Below are positions 35,825 to 44,136 of a stretch of 64,000 nt of DNA, piece after piece. Position 1 is the first letter of the stretch. Each line of letters begins with the position of its first letter. A program made the translations under genes and the position numbers. The DNA comes from Anaeroplasma bactoclasticum (GTDB taxonomy: Bacteria; Bacillota_I; Bacilli_A; Acholeplasmatales; Anaeroplasmataceae). The stretch covers positions 1-64,000 of the forward strand of contig NZ_QXEV01000010.1 of the NCBI RefSeq assembly GCF_003550015.1, read 5' to 3'. The notes beneath the pieces were generated by a model. That model did not search any database, had not been told where the DNA came from, and saw only the letters and a program-made list of their open reading frames with translations.

Positions 35825-37735
35825 ATGGAAGATAAATCATTAATTAAAAAATATGAAAATTTTTTAAAGCTAAATCATTTAAATATATCTTTTGAAAGCG
35901 CCTCTGATTTTATTGATTTAGAGGAAGGTCCAACATTAATGGAGCTTTCTATGGAATATGTAAAAAGAGGTTCTCTTATGAGAACTAAGACAACTAAAAT
36001 AAAATATTACCATAATGCTTTAATCATATATAAGGATAACTTTGCAGCGAAAATAGCTATAGTAGAGGCAAATGGTTTTAATGTTTTAGATTATGAGGAT
36101 ATCCTAGATAAGGAATATGAACGCTTATTAAATTTAGATTATTTAGAATCGAAATATTATCCAAATGGGACTATTGATTTTTCTAAATACCAAGAAACAT
36201 TTAATTACCTAAGAGGACTTAGAAGCTACTATATAACCTTAGTAGCGAAAGAAGATTATGATAAGGCTATATCTATAGGAAATAGGATATTAGAGCTTAA
36301 TCCTTGTGATCATTATCATATTAAATCCTCTTTATGCTTCTTATATTTAAAATTAAAGGATTTAATGTTTATTGAAGATTTATTTAATGATGCATCAATT
36401 ATTGTAGGAACAAAGGAATTAGCTCATTCCTTTATGGCTTATTTAAATAAGGATATAAATAAATCCTTAGAATACCTATCGGATTTAGAGGCAGTAAATC
36501 CATATTTATATAGACTTGTTACAGGTGAGGTTCGATTACCTGAAAATATGCAAATAGAATCCACTTATTCAGATTCTATTTATGTATATTTAAGCTTTGT
36601 AACCTTGGGTAAGGATTTAGAAGGATATGAAGAAATTGTTAATAAATCAAAGAATGAGCATTTCATTTTAAAATCCTTAACTAAGGATGAAATTGATGTA
36701 TTAACTGTAGCAGTATTTGAAAATATTACCTATATTCATATAGATTTTATTAAAAAGGCAGCCAAGAATTATCATTTAGTGGATTATGTTTCAAATTTTA
36801 GTGATGGTAGAATGGAATCTATTCTAATTGCTTTAACATCAAGAGGAATTATTAAAGATAATAGAATTACTTTATATGGAATTTTTGTTAAGGATTATTT
36901 AGAGGAATATTTAATTAAAGAAGCTAAAAGAATAAAGGATGAGGCTTTAGAATTATATAAGAATAATTTAGACCATCAAGCCGAAGAAAAGCTAATGCTT
37001 TCTATGGATTATTCCCCACATGATTTCTTTTTAAAAAAGCTATATTTATTCCATAAGGAGCCATTTGATTATCATTATGCAAGAAACCTAATCCATGAAA
37101 TGGGATTAACCTATAAGGAATATGATAATAATAATTATGGAAATATCCATTTTAGGGGAATGCTTGAGGATGCAATGGATGAAATCCATTACATGTATTA
37201 CAAAAATGCATATCAAGATGGTGGCTTAAATGGTTTAATTGAGGCTTATACAAAGCTTGAAAACCAATTTGTAAAATATACAAATTTAATTCAAATGGCA
37301 CAGTATTTAAACCATGATCTATTACCACTAGATTCTATTCATTCATTTTATGCTTTATATAAAGAATATATAGAGAAAAATACATTATCTTATGATAAAA
37401 TAGTAAATATATTAAAAAAGTCAAAGCTAGAATATGCATTATATAAAAAGGGTATAAATAGAATTCCATATCAAATATTAGATGAAAAATTCTATAGAGC
37501 TTATTTAGGTGTATTAGATGTAATATCCTTAGATGAAATATTATCTATTGAAGAAATGGATGTATTAATTTCTATAGCACAAGGTAAAATAGATGATATG
37601 AAATCCTCTTATTCCTTCTTAATAAATGCGAAAGCCTTAGAAAAATCATTCTTTTTAAAAAGTATGAATCATAAGGATGAATATGAATTAGAAGAATTTG
37701 TAAAGGAATATTTAAAAAAGTTAAAAAAAATATAA
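35825..37735 (+). CDS. TPR-like helical repeat protein, function unknown
   Basis: 636 aa. ATG 35825 follows AAGGAGGTG. No signal peptide. The sequence is almost all helical, with repeating 30-35-residue units such as YDKAISIGNRILELNPCDHYHIKSSLCFLYLKL trimmed here to the TPR-like core AISIGNRILELNPCD. Leu/Tyr/Asp/Glu content is high throughout. Such solenoids usually hold protein partners. It lies between a lipoprotein and a J-domain-like membrane protein, so a chaperone or secretion-linked scaffold is possible, but this is inference. Confidence 0.55.
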   Translation: MEDKSLIKKYENFLKLNHLNISFESASDFIDLEEGPTLMELSMEYVKRGSLMRTKTTKIKYYHNALIIYKDNFAAKIAIVEANGFNVLDYEDILDKEYERLLNLDYLESKYYPNGTIDFSKYQETFNYLRGLRSYYITLVAKEDYDKAISIGNRILELNPCDHYHIKSSLCFLYLKLKDLMFIEDLFNDASIIVGTKELAHSFMAYLNKDINKSLEYLSDLEAVNPYLYRLVTGEVRLPENMQIESTYSDSIYVYLSFVTLGKDLEGYEEIVNKSKNEHFILKSLTKDEIDVLTVAVFENITYIHIDFIKKAAKNYHLVDYVSNFSDGRMESILIALTSRGIIKDNRITLYGIFVKDYLEEYLIKEAKRIKDEALELYKNNLDHQAEEKLMLSMDYSPHDFFLKKLYLFHKEPFDYHYARNLIHEMGLTYKEYDNNNYGNIHFRGMLEDAMDEIHYMYYKNAYQDGGLNGLIEAYTKLENQFVKYTNLIQMAQYLNHDLLPLDSIHSFYALYKEYIEKNTLSYDKIVNILKKSKLEYALYKKGINRIPYQILDEKFYRAYLGVLDVISLDEILSIEEMDVLISIAQGKIDDMKSSYSFLINAKALEKSFFLKSMNHKDEYELEEFVKEYLKKLKKI

Positions 37736-37796
37736 AACCATACATAATTCTACGTTAATTTAGGTATATACTAACCAATAAAGGAGGAGATTATAT

Positions 37797-38327
37797 ATGA
37801 CAAGAGAAGAAAGAAAAGCATTAGATTATCTTAGAGTCATGGAAATGCCTATCGATCATGAAATTACAAGATTAGAGCTTAAGAATCAGTTTTTAATGCT
37901 TGAAGAAAAATATAATCCTAACAATATAGAAAATGGCATACAGTATTTTGACATAAAAAATGCATATGATTATTTATATGATCATATGGAATTATTAAAT
38001 GAAGCTATTCATAATGCTTTAAATCCATATAATGAAACTCATGAATATAGCTATAGCTATTGCTATACAGAAGATGAGGTTAATAATATTAAAGAAGAAA
38101 AAGAAAAGAAGGATGAATACTTTAATCCAGGAAATATAAATACTATGCCAGAAATAAAGGATAGACCTACAGTATTTGGTGCAGTATTATCCTTGCTTTC
38201 TCCTGTTCTTGGCTTTTTAATGTTTGCATTAACTAGAAAGGTTACACCAAAATCCTCTTGGTTATATTTAATACTTGCGATTTTAAGTATTGCAGTATCC
38301 TTTGTAGCATTATTTTTCTTAGTATAA
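37797..38327 (+). CDS. J-domain-like membrane protein lacking HPD
   Basis: 176 aa, strong GGAGGAG before the ATG. Residues about 9-65 resemble a J domain: YLRVMEMPIDHEITRLELK, then EEKYNPNN, then FDIKNAYDYLYDH. The HPD motif needed to stimulate DnaK ATPase reads NPN, so classic co-chaperone activity is unlikely. Two hydrophobic segments near the C-terminus (about 122-143 and 153-174) anchor it in the membrane with the J-like part in the cytoplasm. A DUF4250 gene starts one base after its stop. Confidence 0.6.
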   Translation: MTREERKALDYLRVMEMPIDHEITRLELKNQFLMLEEKYNPNNIENGIQYFDIKNAYDYLYDHMELLNEAIHNALNPYNETHEYSYSYCYTEDEVNNIKEEKEKKDEYFNPGNINTMPEIKDRPTVFGAVLSLLSPVLGFLMFALTRKVTPKSSWLYLILAILSIAVSFVALFFLV

Positions 38328-38328
38328 T

Positions 38329-38508
38329 ATGCTACCAAAGAATCCAAATATATTATTATCTATCATTAATACAAAGCTTAGAGATTTTTATCCATCCTTA
38401 GAGGATTTATGTATGGATATGGATGAATCTATTGATGAAATAAAAGAGATTCTATTACAAATAGGCTATAAATACGATAGTAATACTAATCAATTTAAAG
38501 AAATTTAG
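38329..38508 (+). CDS. DUF4250 domain protein (59 aa)
   Basis: Short ORF starting MLPKNPNILLSIINTKLRD and including SLEDLCMDMDESIDEIKE and IGYKYDSNTNQF, the pattern of the small DUF4250 family in Bacillota. Its function is unknown. The ATG lies one base after the stop of the J-like gene, so it is translationally coupled. A terminator follows at once. Confidence 0.75.
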   Translation: MLPKNPNILLSIINTKLRDFYPSLEDLCMDMDESIDEIKEILLQIGYKYDSNTNQFKEI

Positions 38509-38535
38509 GAATTGTCTTCTAGACAATTCTTTTTG
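38509..38535 (+). terminator. Rho-independent terminator
   Basis: GAATTGTCT TCT AGACAATTC followed by TTTTTG. Confidence 0.85.
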
Positions 38536-38570
38536 TTTATGTATTTAGACAATTCTTTAGGTTTATGTAT

Positions 38571-38599
38571 TTGTATTTTTTTGTTTTTTAAATTATAAT
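38571..38599 (+). promoter_or_regulatory. Promoter of the 336-aa lipoprotein gene
   Basis: TTGTAT (38571-38576), 17 bases, TATAAT (38594-38599); AAGGAGAA precedes the ATG at 38643. Confidence 0.55.
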
Positions 38600-38642
38600 G
38601 GTGTTATAGAGTTCACTAAAAATTATAAACAAGGAGAAAAAT

Positions 38643-39653
38643 ATGAAAAAGAAATTATGTTTAGGACTTTTATTTACTTCCTTTGCGTGTTTAACACTAG
38701 CCTCTTGTAATAAAGGGTATGAATCTATTGCTTCAAAAGAGGTGGATACTTCAAAGGATTTTGTTTTAGAAAAACCAGAACCATTATCAAGCGCGAAGCT
38801 ATTGTCGCAAGATGAGAAGGTTGAATACATAAATAAGAATAGTAATCCTGATTTAGATGCAATTTATGCAAATGCAAAGAATAAATATAAGACTATGGTA
38901 TTATTATATAAATATAAAAGAGTCGAAACAAAAGATAATAATGAGATTTTAAAGCAAGGTTGTTCTAAAACAGTTGTTGATTTGAAAAATGGTAATGCCT
39001 GGTATTATGAAAAATATAATGTGGAATCTAAAGAAGAAAAAATATCAAGTTTTGAACTAGAAACAAAAGTTGTAAATAAAGAAGGTAATTATATTATCCG
39101 TAGTACTATGGATTTAAATGATTATGTGTATGCCCCAAGTTTTAGTCAAAAGCCAACTTATTTAGTTACTGGGAAATCAAATTTGTATACATCAATTTCT
39201 TCAAATGGATTAGTTTTGAATTTTGAAAATCGTAATATAAGAAATAGAATTGATACTCTAGCAGGAACTATTGCGCGTTCAGAAGATGAAGCCTATAATC
39301 TATATGTTGATGAAAGTAATAGCTACACATATTATAAAACCGAAAATGAAATGGCTTATGATATAACAATAACTGCAGATAATTTTTATGGGCACTATAG
39401 AAATACTTATCCAGATAAAGTAGTCGAAGTTGCAGAAGAAGTTTATTTTTCAGATAAAAGCATAATAAATGATGAAATAGATACAACTGATTATAAAGAA
39501 TATTCAATCGATGATTGGAACATGAGTTATGATTATAATTTGCCTTTATTTAGATTTGATAATAGTGCTATTGTTTTATGGTATAACACTACAAATACGA
39601 GTCTAACTTTAGAAAGCTTTTATAGGAAATTCTTTACAGCTACAAAAAAATAA
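38643..39653 (+). CDS. Hypothetical lipoprotein (336 aa)
   Basis: Signal peptide MKKKLCLGLLFTSFACLTLASC with lipobox LASC predicts a membrane-anchored lipoprotein. The mature part is hydrophilic and Lys/Asp/Tyr-rich, with alternating strands in the second half (YVYAPSFSQKPTYLVTGKSNL trimmed to SFSQKPTYLVTG). No domain recognised. It is monocistronic, bounded by a promoter and a terminator. Confidence 0.62.
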   Translation: MKKKLCLGLLFTSFACLTLASCNKGYESIASKEVDTSKDFVLEKPEPLSSAKLLSQDEKVEYINKNSNPDLDAIYANAKNKYKTMVLLYKYKRVETKDNNEILKQGCSKTVVDLKNGNAWYYEKYNVESKEEKISSFELETKVVNKEGNYIIRSTMDLNDYVYAPSFSQKPTYLVTGKSNLYTSISSNGLVLNFENRNIRNRIDTLAGTIARSEDEAYNLYVDESNSYTYYKTENEMAYDITITADNFYGHYRNTYPDKVVEVAEEVYFSDKSIINDEIDTTDYKEYSIDDWNMSYDYNLPLFRFDNSAIVLWYNTTNTSLTLESFYRKFFTATKK

Positions 39654-39677
39654 ATCTAAAATATTATTCTTAAAATT

Positions 39678-39702
39678 AGCCATCAAATGATGGCTTTTCA
39701 TT
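39678..39702 (+). terminator. Rho-independent terminator
   Basis: AGCCATC AAAT GATGGCT followed by TTTCATTTTT. Confidence 0.82.
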
Positions 39703-39723
39703 TTTAATTCTTTGCTTTTGGGT

Positions 39724-39729
39724 TATAAT
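39724..39729 (+). promoter_or_regulatory. -10 box of the operon that carries the intron
   Basis: TATAAT preceded by GGGT, with no convincing -35. Transcription would start a few bases before the intron, so the 5' exon is only about 7 bases in this model. A ribosome-site-like TTTGGAGG abuts the intron. Confidence 0.4.
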
Positions 39730-39742
39730 ATTATTTGGAGGG

Positions 39743-40398
39743 GTGCGCCAGTTCGGTTCACTTAACATAGTCGGTGGGAGTCCGACCTAGAAAGAGTTAG
39801 CACCTCATCTAGTACCGAGACCTTGGAGCCAAAATCGTGAGACTAGGTTTAAGCGTAGGTCAGGGATACTGCAAGCCTAAATGCGTAAGCGTGAAGCAAT
39901 TCAGCCTCGTCATATATAAAGTCGTGGGAGCAGAGACGTTCCTTCTCGTTGAAAGCAATACCGGTTATATCGTTAGTGCGAGATATAATGAGAGTTCCAC
40001 CGGGGTCAATAAGAGCTAGGCGTGTAGATTAATGATGTTAAATGGATACCTGGGAGAACTTATATTCTCTAGAGATAGTAAGTCATATACAAGAGCTTGA
40101 ACCTCAAGATATGATAACGGAATATAAGTGGTCGGAGCCGACATAGTACCTAAGAAGGTAGTAATGATACTGGAGGGAAGGAAGGCCACCGACAATCGTT
40201 TCTTTATATGTAAACATTTGGTACACTGGTGGTACGTAAGAAATGGAAAATGAACATAAAGATATAAGAACATTAGCCAACCATTAAAGCAGACATATGG
40301 CACTGGCAAATGGAATAAAGATTGTTGGTGAAGAGCCGTATGCAGAAAATCTGCACGTACGGTTCTGTGAGGGGCAAGCAGACAGTAACCACTCACAT
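39743..40398 (+). mobile_element. ORF-less group II intron (about 656 nt)
   Basis: The 5' end GTGCGCC is the group II consensus. Domain I features follow, including GTCGGTGGGAGTCCGACC. Domain V at 40333-40365 pairs GAGCCGTATGCAG with CTGCACGTACGGTTC around GAAAAT-type loop bases and has the AGC triad. Domain VI at 40366-40398 is TGTGAGGG paired with CC-A-CTCACA, with a bulged A seven bases before the AY 3' end. TCCTTC at 39940-39945 can pair with the last six 5' exon bases GGAGGG as EBS1/IBS1. No reading frame encodes a maturase, so splicing or mobility would need a protein in trans. The triad differs from the intron at the left edge (CGC). Confidence 0.82.
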
Positions 40399-40439
40399 TA
40401 TGATATTTTAACACAATATAAAATGGAAAGAGAGGGAAT

Positions 40440-40460
40440 GTCGAGTCTTGTCTACTCGAC
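40440..40460 (+). promoter_or_regulatory. Leader hairpin between the intron and the start codon
   Basis: GTCGAG TCTTGTCTA CTCGAC, a perfect 6-bp stem ending 9 bases before the ATG at 40470 and next to TAGAGGA. It could affect ribosome access or be part of an extended intron 3' end. Confidence 0.45.
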
Positions 40461-40469
40461 TAGAGGAAT

Positions 40470-41597
40470 ATGTTTAATAAAAAAGATGCAAAAAGACAGC
40501 AGTGTATGCTAACAGGAAAGTTTAGAAAGCAAGGCTATGACTGGTGGTGGCATTCTTTTACTGCAGTAAATAGAAAAACAAAAGAAGAAAAAGCTTTTTT
40601 TGCTGAATTCTTCTTAATTAATCCAGCATTAGGTGGAAAAAAGCCAATATTTGGTCAATTAAAAGAAAATAAAGAAAAAGGAATTAGACCATCTTATTTA
40701 ATGGTGAAATGTGGTTGCTGGGGCAAGGATGCCAAACAATTACATCGATTCTTTGGCTGGAATGAGGTTAAGGTTCATATGGGAGTACCATTCCAAGTTG
40801 AGGCACCGGATTGTTATTTAGATAATGAAAGATTAAGATTAAAGGTAGATGTACATGATTCAAAGAATCATCCAGAATGGATGTCTAGTGATGGATCATT
40901 AGAGATGGAATTAACTATGTCTAAGGAGATTACTTATAATGTAGGATATGGCGCATCAGCTTTATTTAGAGCCTTAAAGGCATATGAAATGTATTGGCAT
41001 GCGGAAGGTATTAAAACAAAATATTTTGGTACGATTATTTTAGATGGTGAAATCTATGATGTTACCCCAGATACATCCTATGGATACCAAGATAAAAACT
41101 GGGGCTCTAATTTTACTACCCCATGGGTATGGCTATCCTCTAACTCTTTAAAGAGTAATTTAACTGGTAATGTTTTATCGAATTCCGCATTTGAAATTGG
41201 TGGTGGAAAGCCAAAGGTATTTGGTATTTCTTTAGATAGAAAGCTTTTAGGCTGTATGTATTATGAGGGGAAAGAGATGGAATTTAATTTCTCTAAATTC
41301 TGGACAGGCTCTAAAACAAGCTTTGATTGTGGTGTAGAAGATGGTTATATGAATTGGCATGTCGTACAATCTACTAAAAAATATATTATGGAAACCAATA
41401 TTAAATGTGATATATCTGAAATGCTACTTGTAAATTATGAGGATCCACTTGGAATGAAGCGTCATAATAAGCTATATAATGGTGGTACAGGTGTAGGAAA
41501 TATTAAGCTATATCAAAAGAAGGGTAAAAATAAAATTTTAATTGATGATATAGAAGCTACACATATTGGTTGTGAATATGGTGAATTTGATTCATGA
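40470..41597 (+). CDS. Tocopherol cyclase-like family protein
   Basis: 375 aa. No signal peptide. ATG 40470 is forced by an in-frame TAG at 40461-40463. RKQGYDWWWHSFTAVNRKTK near the N-terminus and repeated Trp-rich beta strands (PSYLMVKCGCWG, YEMYWHAEGIKTKYFG, NWGSNFTTPWVWL) fit the tocopherol-cyclase-like (PF14249) beta-barrel family. Non-photosynthetic Bacillota carry members whose substrate is unknown, so tocopherol synthesis is not implied. It may bind a lipid or prenyl compound. The stop overlaps the next start (ATGA). The transcript is interrupted upstream by a group II intron. Confidence 0.75.
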   Translation: MFNKKDAKRQQCMLTGKFRKQGYDWWWHSFTAVNRKTKEEKAFFAEFFLINPALGGKKPIFGQLKENKEKGIRPSYLMVKCGCWGKDAKQLHRFFGWNEVKVHMGVPFQVEAPDCYLDNERLRLKVDVHDSKNHPEWMSSDGSLEMELTMSKEITYNVGYGASALFRALKAYEMYWHAEGIKTKYFGTIILDGEIYDVTPDTSYGYQDKNWGSNFTTPWVWLSSNSLKSNLTGNVLSNSAFEIGGGKPKVFGISLDRKLLGCMYYEGKEMEFNFSKFWTGSKTSFDCGVEDGYMNWHVVQSTKKYIMETNIKCDISEMLLVNYEDPLGMKRHNKLYNGGTGVGNIKLYQKKGKNKILIDDIEATHIGCEYGEFDS

Positions 41598-42430
41598 AAT
41601 TAGAATATATATCAGAAAATGATAATATACGTTTATCTGAGGAGCTAAAGCTCCATACAACAAGAAAATTATATAAAAGTATTAAATCCTTAAATTTAAA
41701 GGTTTATGTGAATGGAATAGAAAGAAAGACCTTTGAATTCATAAATAAAGGAGATGTTATTTCTATAGATTATGATATAGAAAAAGAATCTTCTTGGCCA
41801 CTTTATGAATCTAGTCTTGATATTTATTATGAGGATATGTATTATATTATCGTAAATAAAAGGAAGGGCTTATTATCTATTCCAACTAAGGCAGAGCCTT
41901 ATAGTATTTACCAAGAGGTTTTATATTATTTAAAGAATAAAAATGAACCATTAACAATATCCTTATTAAATCGATTAGATAAGGAAACTGGTGGGTTGAT
42001 GATGATTGCTAAAAATAGAATTGCAGCCAATCTAATGCAACCAACACATAAGAAGATGGAAAGATTTTATATATGTAAAACTCATGGTATTTGGGATATA
42101 AAGGAAGGGACTATAGATAATTATATTAATAAAGATATAAATAGTAATAAAAGATATATAGATACTATAGGTAAAAGAGCGATATCCCATTATAAGGTTA
42201 TAAAAGAGGATAAGGATATATCTTATGTATTATTCCACCTAGATACAGGTAGAACACATCAAATAAGATTACATACAAGCTATATGGGACACCCAATACT
42301 TGGAGATAAGCTATATGGAATAGATGATGGAATAGAGGAAATGGCACTTTTAAGTGTTAAAATTAAATTCCATCATCCATTTATGGATTATGATATAGAA
42401 ATAAGCTTAAAGGAGAATTTGTATGAGTAA
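41594..42430 (+). CDS. RluA-family pseudouridine synthase
   Basis: 278 aa, overlapping the preceding gene by 4 bases (ATGA). The N-terminal 75 residues are S4-like (RLSEELKLHTTRKLYKSIKS, VYVNGIE). The catalytic motif is LNRLDKETGGLMM with the nucleophilic Asp. TGRTHQIRLHTSYMGHPILGD is the conserved RluA substrate-binding segment. It converts specific uridines in rRNA or tRNA to pseudouridine. The target is not predictable from sequence. Translation is coupled to its neighbours on both sides. Confidence 0.88.
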   Translation: MKLEYISENDNIRLSEELKLHTTRKLYKSIKSLNLKVYVNGIERKTFEFINKGDVISIDYDIEKESSWPLYESSLDIYYEDMYYIIVNKRKGLLSIPTKAEPYSIYQEVLYYLKNKNEPLTISLLNRLDKETGGLMMIAKNRIAANLMQPTHKKMERFYICKTHGIWDIKEGTIDNYINKDINSNKRYIDTIGKRAISHYKVIKEDKDISYVLFHLDTGRTHQIRLHTSYMGHPILGDKLYGIDDGIEEMALLSVKIKFHHPFMDYDIEISLKENLYE

Positions 42431-42674
42431 AGAAGATATTATTACATTTAAAGGTGAAAATGGTAAAGAAATGTCATTTGAGCTTATTGCTGAGCTTTCT
42501 TATTTAGATTACGATTATGTGATTCTAAGACCACTTAAAAAATATGACGATTTAGATGAGGATCAAGCGATTGTATTTCGAGTAGAATCCGATGGTAAAA
42601 CAAATAGTTATGTCATTGAAGAAAATGATGAAATTATTGATGCCATAGATGAAATATATAATTCAGAATTATAA
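42423..42674 (+). CDS. DUF1292 family protein
   Basis: 83 aa, starting 8 bases inside the end of the pseudouridine synthase gene, with AAAGGAG upstream. The sequence ITFKGENGKEMSFELIAEL, then YDYVILRPL, then DEDQAIVFRVE and a C-terminal acidic stretch match the small DUF1292 (YrzB-like) family. The function is unknown. It is widespread in Bacillota. Confidence 0.75.
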   Translation: MSKEDIITFKGENGKEMSFELIAELSYLDYDYVILRPLKKYDDLDEDQAIVFRVESDGKTNSYVIEENDEIIDAIDEIYNSEL

Positions 42675-42684
42675 TGATCATTTA

Positions 42685-42756
42685 CTGCATATTTTTTACT
42701 AAAAATTATGCATATATAGATTGATTATGTGCATAAAAAAATGTAAAATATATGCA
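42685..42756. repeat. TGCATA-containing repeats upstream of the Fic gene
   Basis: CTGCATA, the palindrome TATGCATA (42707-42714), TATGTGCATA (42726-42735) and TATATGCA occur within about 70 bases before the start at 42772. This suggests a multi-site operator, perhaps for autoregulation. Confidence 0.35.
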
Positions 42757-42771
42757 GAAAGCGGTGATTTT

Positions 42772-43821
42772 ATGAGAAAATATGATTATTCATTCTTAGA
42801 AAAAGATAAAATACCTGCAAAATTGGTAAATTTATTAACAGGTATTTATTCTATGAAAACGAATAATGATAGTAGGAAAGAGAATTATCCAAAAGTATTT
42901 ACTGAATTAGAAAAAATTGCAATTGTTCAATCGGTAAAGGGAAGTAATGCAATTGAAGGTATCATAACTTCGGATGAAAGAATTAATGAAATAGTAAATA
43001 AAAGTAGTGCCCCACTTAATCATAATGAGGAAGAGATTGCTGGATATAGAGATGTATTGGATCTAATTCATACAAATTATTATAGTTTAAACATTTCAGA
43101 AGCAAATATATTAACTTTTCATGAAATGTTATTAAAAGTTGCAAAACCTAATGTTGCTGGTAAATATAAAATTGAAGATAATGTTATAATGGAATTAAGA
43201 CCTGATGGAACTCGTAGTATTCGATTTAAACCTGTATCTGCAAGTGAAACTCCTAAAGCTATGGAGCAATTAATATTAGCTTATATAGATGCAAGGGATA
43301 ATCCAAATATTAATCAACTATTATTAATTCCTTGTGTAATATTAGATTTTTTATGTATTCATCCATTTTCAGATGGCAATGGTAGAATGTCTAGACTTTT
43401 AACTTTACTATTACTTTATAAAGCAGGGTTTGATGCAGGTAAATATATTTCCTTTGAAGAACAAATAAATAAAACAAAAGGATATTATTATGAAGCATTA
43501 AGACAATCATCTATTGCATGGGATAATAATCAAAATGACTATTACTATTTTGTTTATAATTTCTTGTATACATTGTTTAATTGTTATAAAGAATTAGATA
43601 AGAGATTTGCAACAGTTAATAGTAAAAAGATTAATAAAACATCAAGAGTAGAAGCAACTATTTTAAATAGTGTTTTACCAATAACCAAAAAAGAAATATC
43701 AGATATCCTACCTGATGTTTCAGTAACAACAATTGAAGCAGTTTTAAATAAGATGCAAAAAGAAGGAAAAATCACTAAAATAGGTGATGGTAGAAACACA
43801 AGCTATATTCGAAAAAGCTAA
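42772..43821 (+). CDS. Fic family protein
   Basis: 349 aa. ATG 42772 follows GAAAGCGGTG; an earlier in-frame ATG lacks a ribosome site. The AMPylation motif HPFSDGNGRMSR (about 198-209) is complete. An inhibitory-helix motif SNAIEG (S-x3-E-G) lies near residue 60, the class II Fic arrangement in which an N-terminal helix blocks the active site. A C-terminal winged helix (about 295-349, KKEISDILPDVSVTTIEAVL trimmed to ISDILPDVSVTTIEAV) may bind DNA. It would transfer AMP (or another nucleotide group) to a target protein. Target and role are unknown; no antitoxin gene is adjacent. Confidence 0.88.
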   Translation: MRKYDYSFLEKDKIPAKLVNLLTGIYSMKTNNDSRKENYPKVFTELEKIAIVQSVKGSNAIEGIITSDERINEIVNKSSAPLNHNEEEIAGYRDVLDLIHTNYYSLNISEANILTFHEMLLKVAKPNVAGKYKIEDNVIMELRPDGTRSIRFKPVSASETPKAMEQLILAYIDARDNPNINQLLLIPCVILDFLCIHPFSDGNGRMSRLLTLLLLYKAGFDAGKYISFEEQINKTKGYYYEALRQSSIAWDNNQNDYYYFVYNFLYTLFNCYKELDKRFATVNSKKINKTSRVEATILNSVLPITKKEISDILPDVSVTTIEAVLNKMQKEGKITKIGDGRNTSYIRKS

Positions 43822-43845
43822 AAGAGGTGAAAAACCTCTTTTTTG
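43822..43845 (+). terminator. Rho-independent terminator
   Basis: AAGAGGT GAAAA ACCTCTT followed by TTTT. Confidence 0.85.
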
Positions 43846-43903
43846 TACATTTTTATAAATTTTGTTTTGAAAATAACTAAAACGTACTTTTGTTTTTAAA
43901 AAA

Positions 43904-43922
43904 TTTCGTAATAATAACGAAA
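43904..43922. promoter_or_regulatory. TTTCGT/ACGAAA inverted repeat upstream of the galactanase unit
   Basis: TTTCGT, 7 bases, ACGAAA, located 16 bases before the putative -35. Related TTTCG words recur upstream of galK and the transporter operon. Confidence 0.4.
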
Positions 43923-43938
43923 ATATTGAAAATAAATA

Positions 43939-43967
43939 ATGACAAAAATTTCTTTATGTTATACAAT
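43939..43967 (+). promoter_or_regulatory. Promoter of the 45-aa peptide / GH53 unit
   Basis: ATGACA (43939-43944), 17 bases, TACAAT (43962-43967). Confidence 0.45.
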
Positions 43968-43998
43968 GAATATGTGTTTGTTTAACAAGGAGGAAAAA

Positions 43999-44136
43999 AT
44001 GAAGGAGTATTTAAAACCAGTAATCGAAGAAGAATTGGTAGAGTTATGTGAGATTATTGCTGCATCTAATGTAGGTGCAACAAAGGATGGAGAGAGTGGA
44101 GATTTAGAAGATATTATGGGAGGCATTTTATCATGA
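43999..44136 (+). CDS. 45-aa peptide coupled to the GH53 galactanase gene
   Basis: ATG 43999 follows AAGGAGG with ideal spacing. The product starts MKEYLKPVIEEELVELCE, then IIAASNVGATKDG, and ends in a Gly/Asp-rich ESGDLEDIMGGILS. It has a KxYxKP-type N-terminal start, an acidic amphipathic helix and a small-residue tail, like short peptides of unknown function found in gut Bacillota, some of which resemble RiPP precursors. No maturase or exporter gene is adjacent. Its last codons contain the ribosome site GGGAGG (44118-44123) for GH53, and its TGA overlaps the GH53 ATG. A translational-coupling or leader role is therefore the simplest view. Confidence 0.6.
   Translation: MKEYLKPVIEEELVELCEIIAASNVGATKDGESGDLEDIMGGILS

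Noticed and set aside
39743-40398. Small ORFs inside the second intron on both strands
   Set aside because: They lie within conserved ribozyme structure and show no reverse-transcriptase motifs.
41595-41597. TGA read as tryptophan (Mycoplasma-type code)
   Set aside because: TGA ends the tocopherol-cyclase-like gene and the 45-aa peptide at sensible positions, and Trp is written TGG.
42772-43821. Fic-type toxin-antitoxin pair
   Set aside because: No small antitoxin gene is adjacent, and the inhibitory motif is within the same protein.
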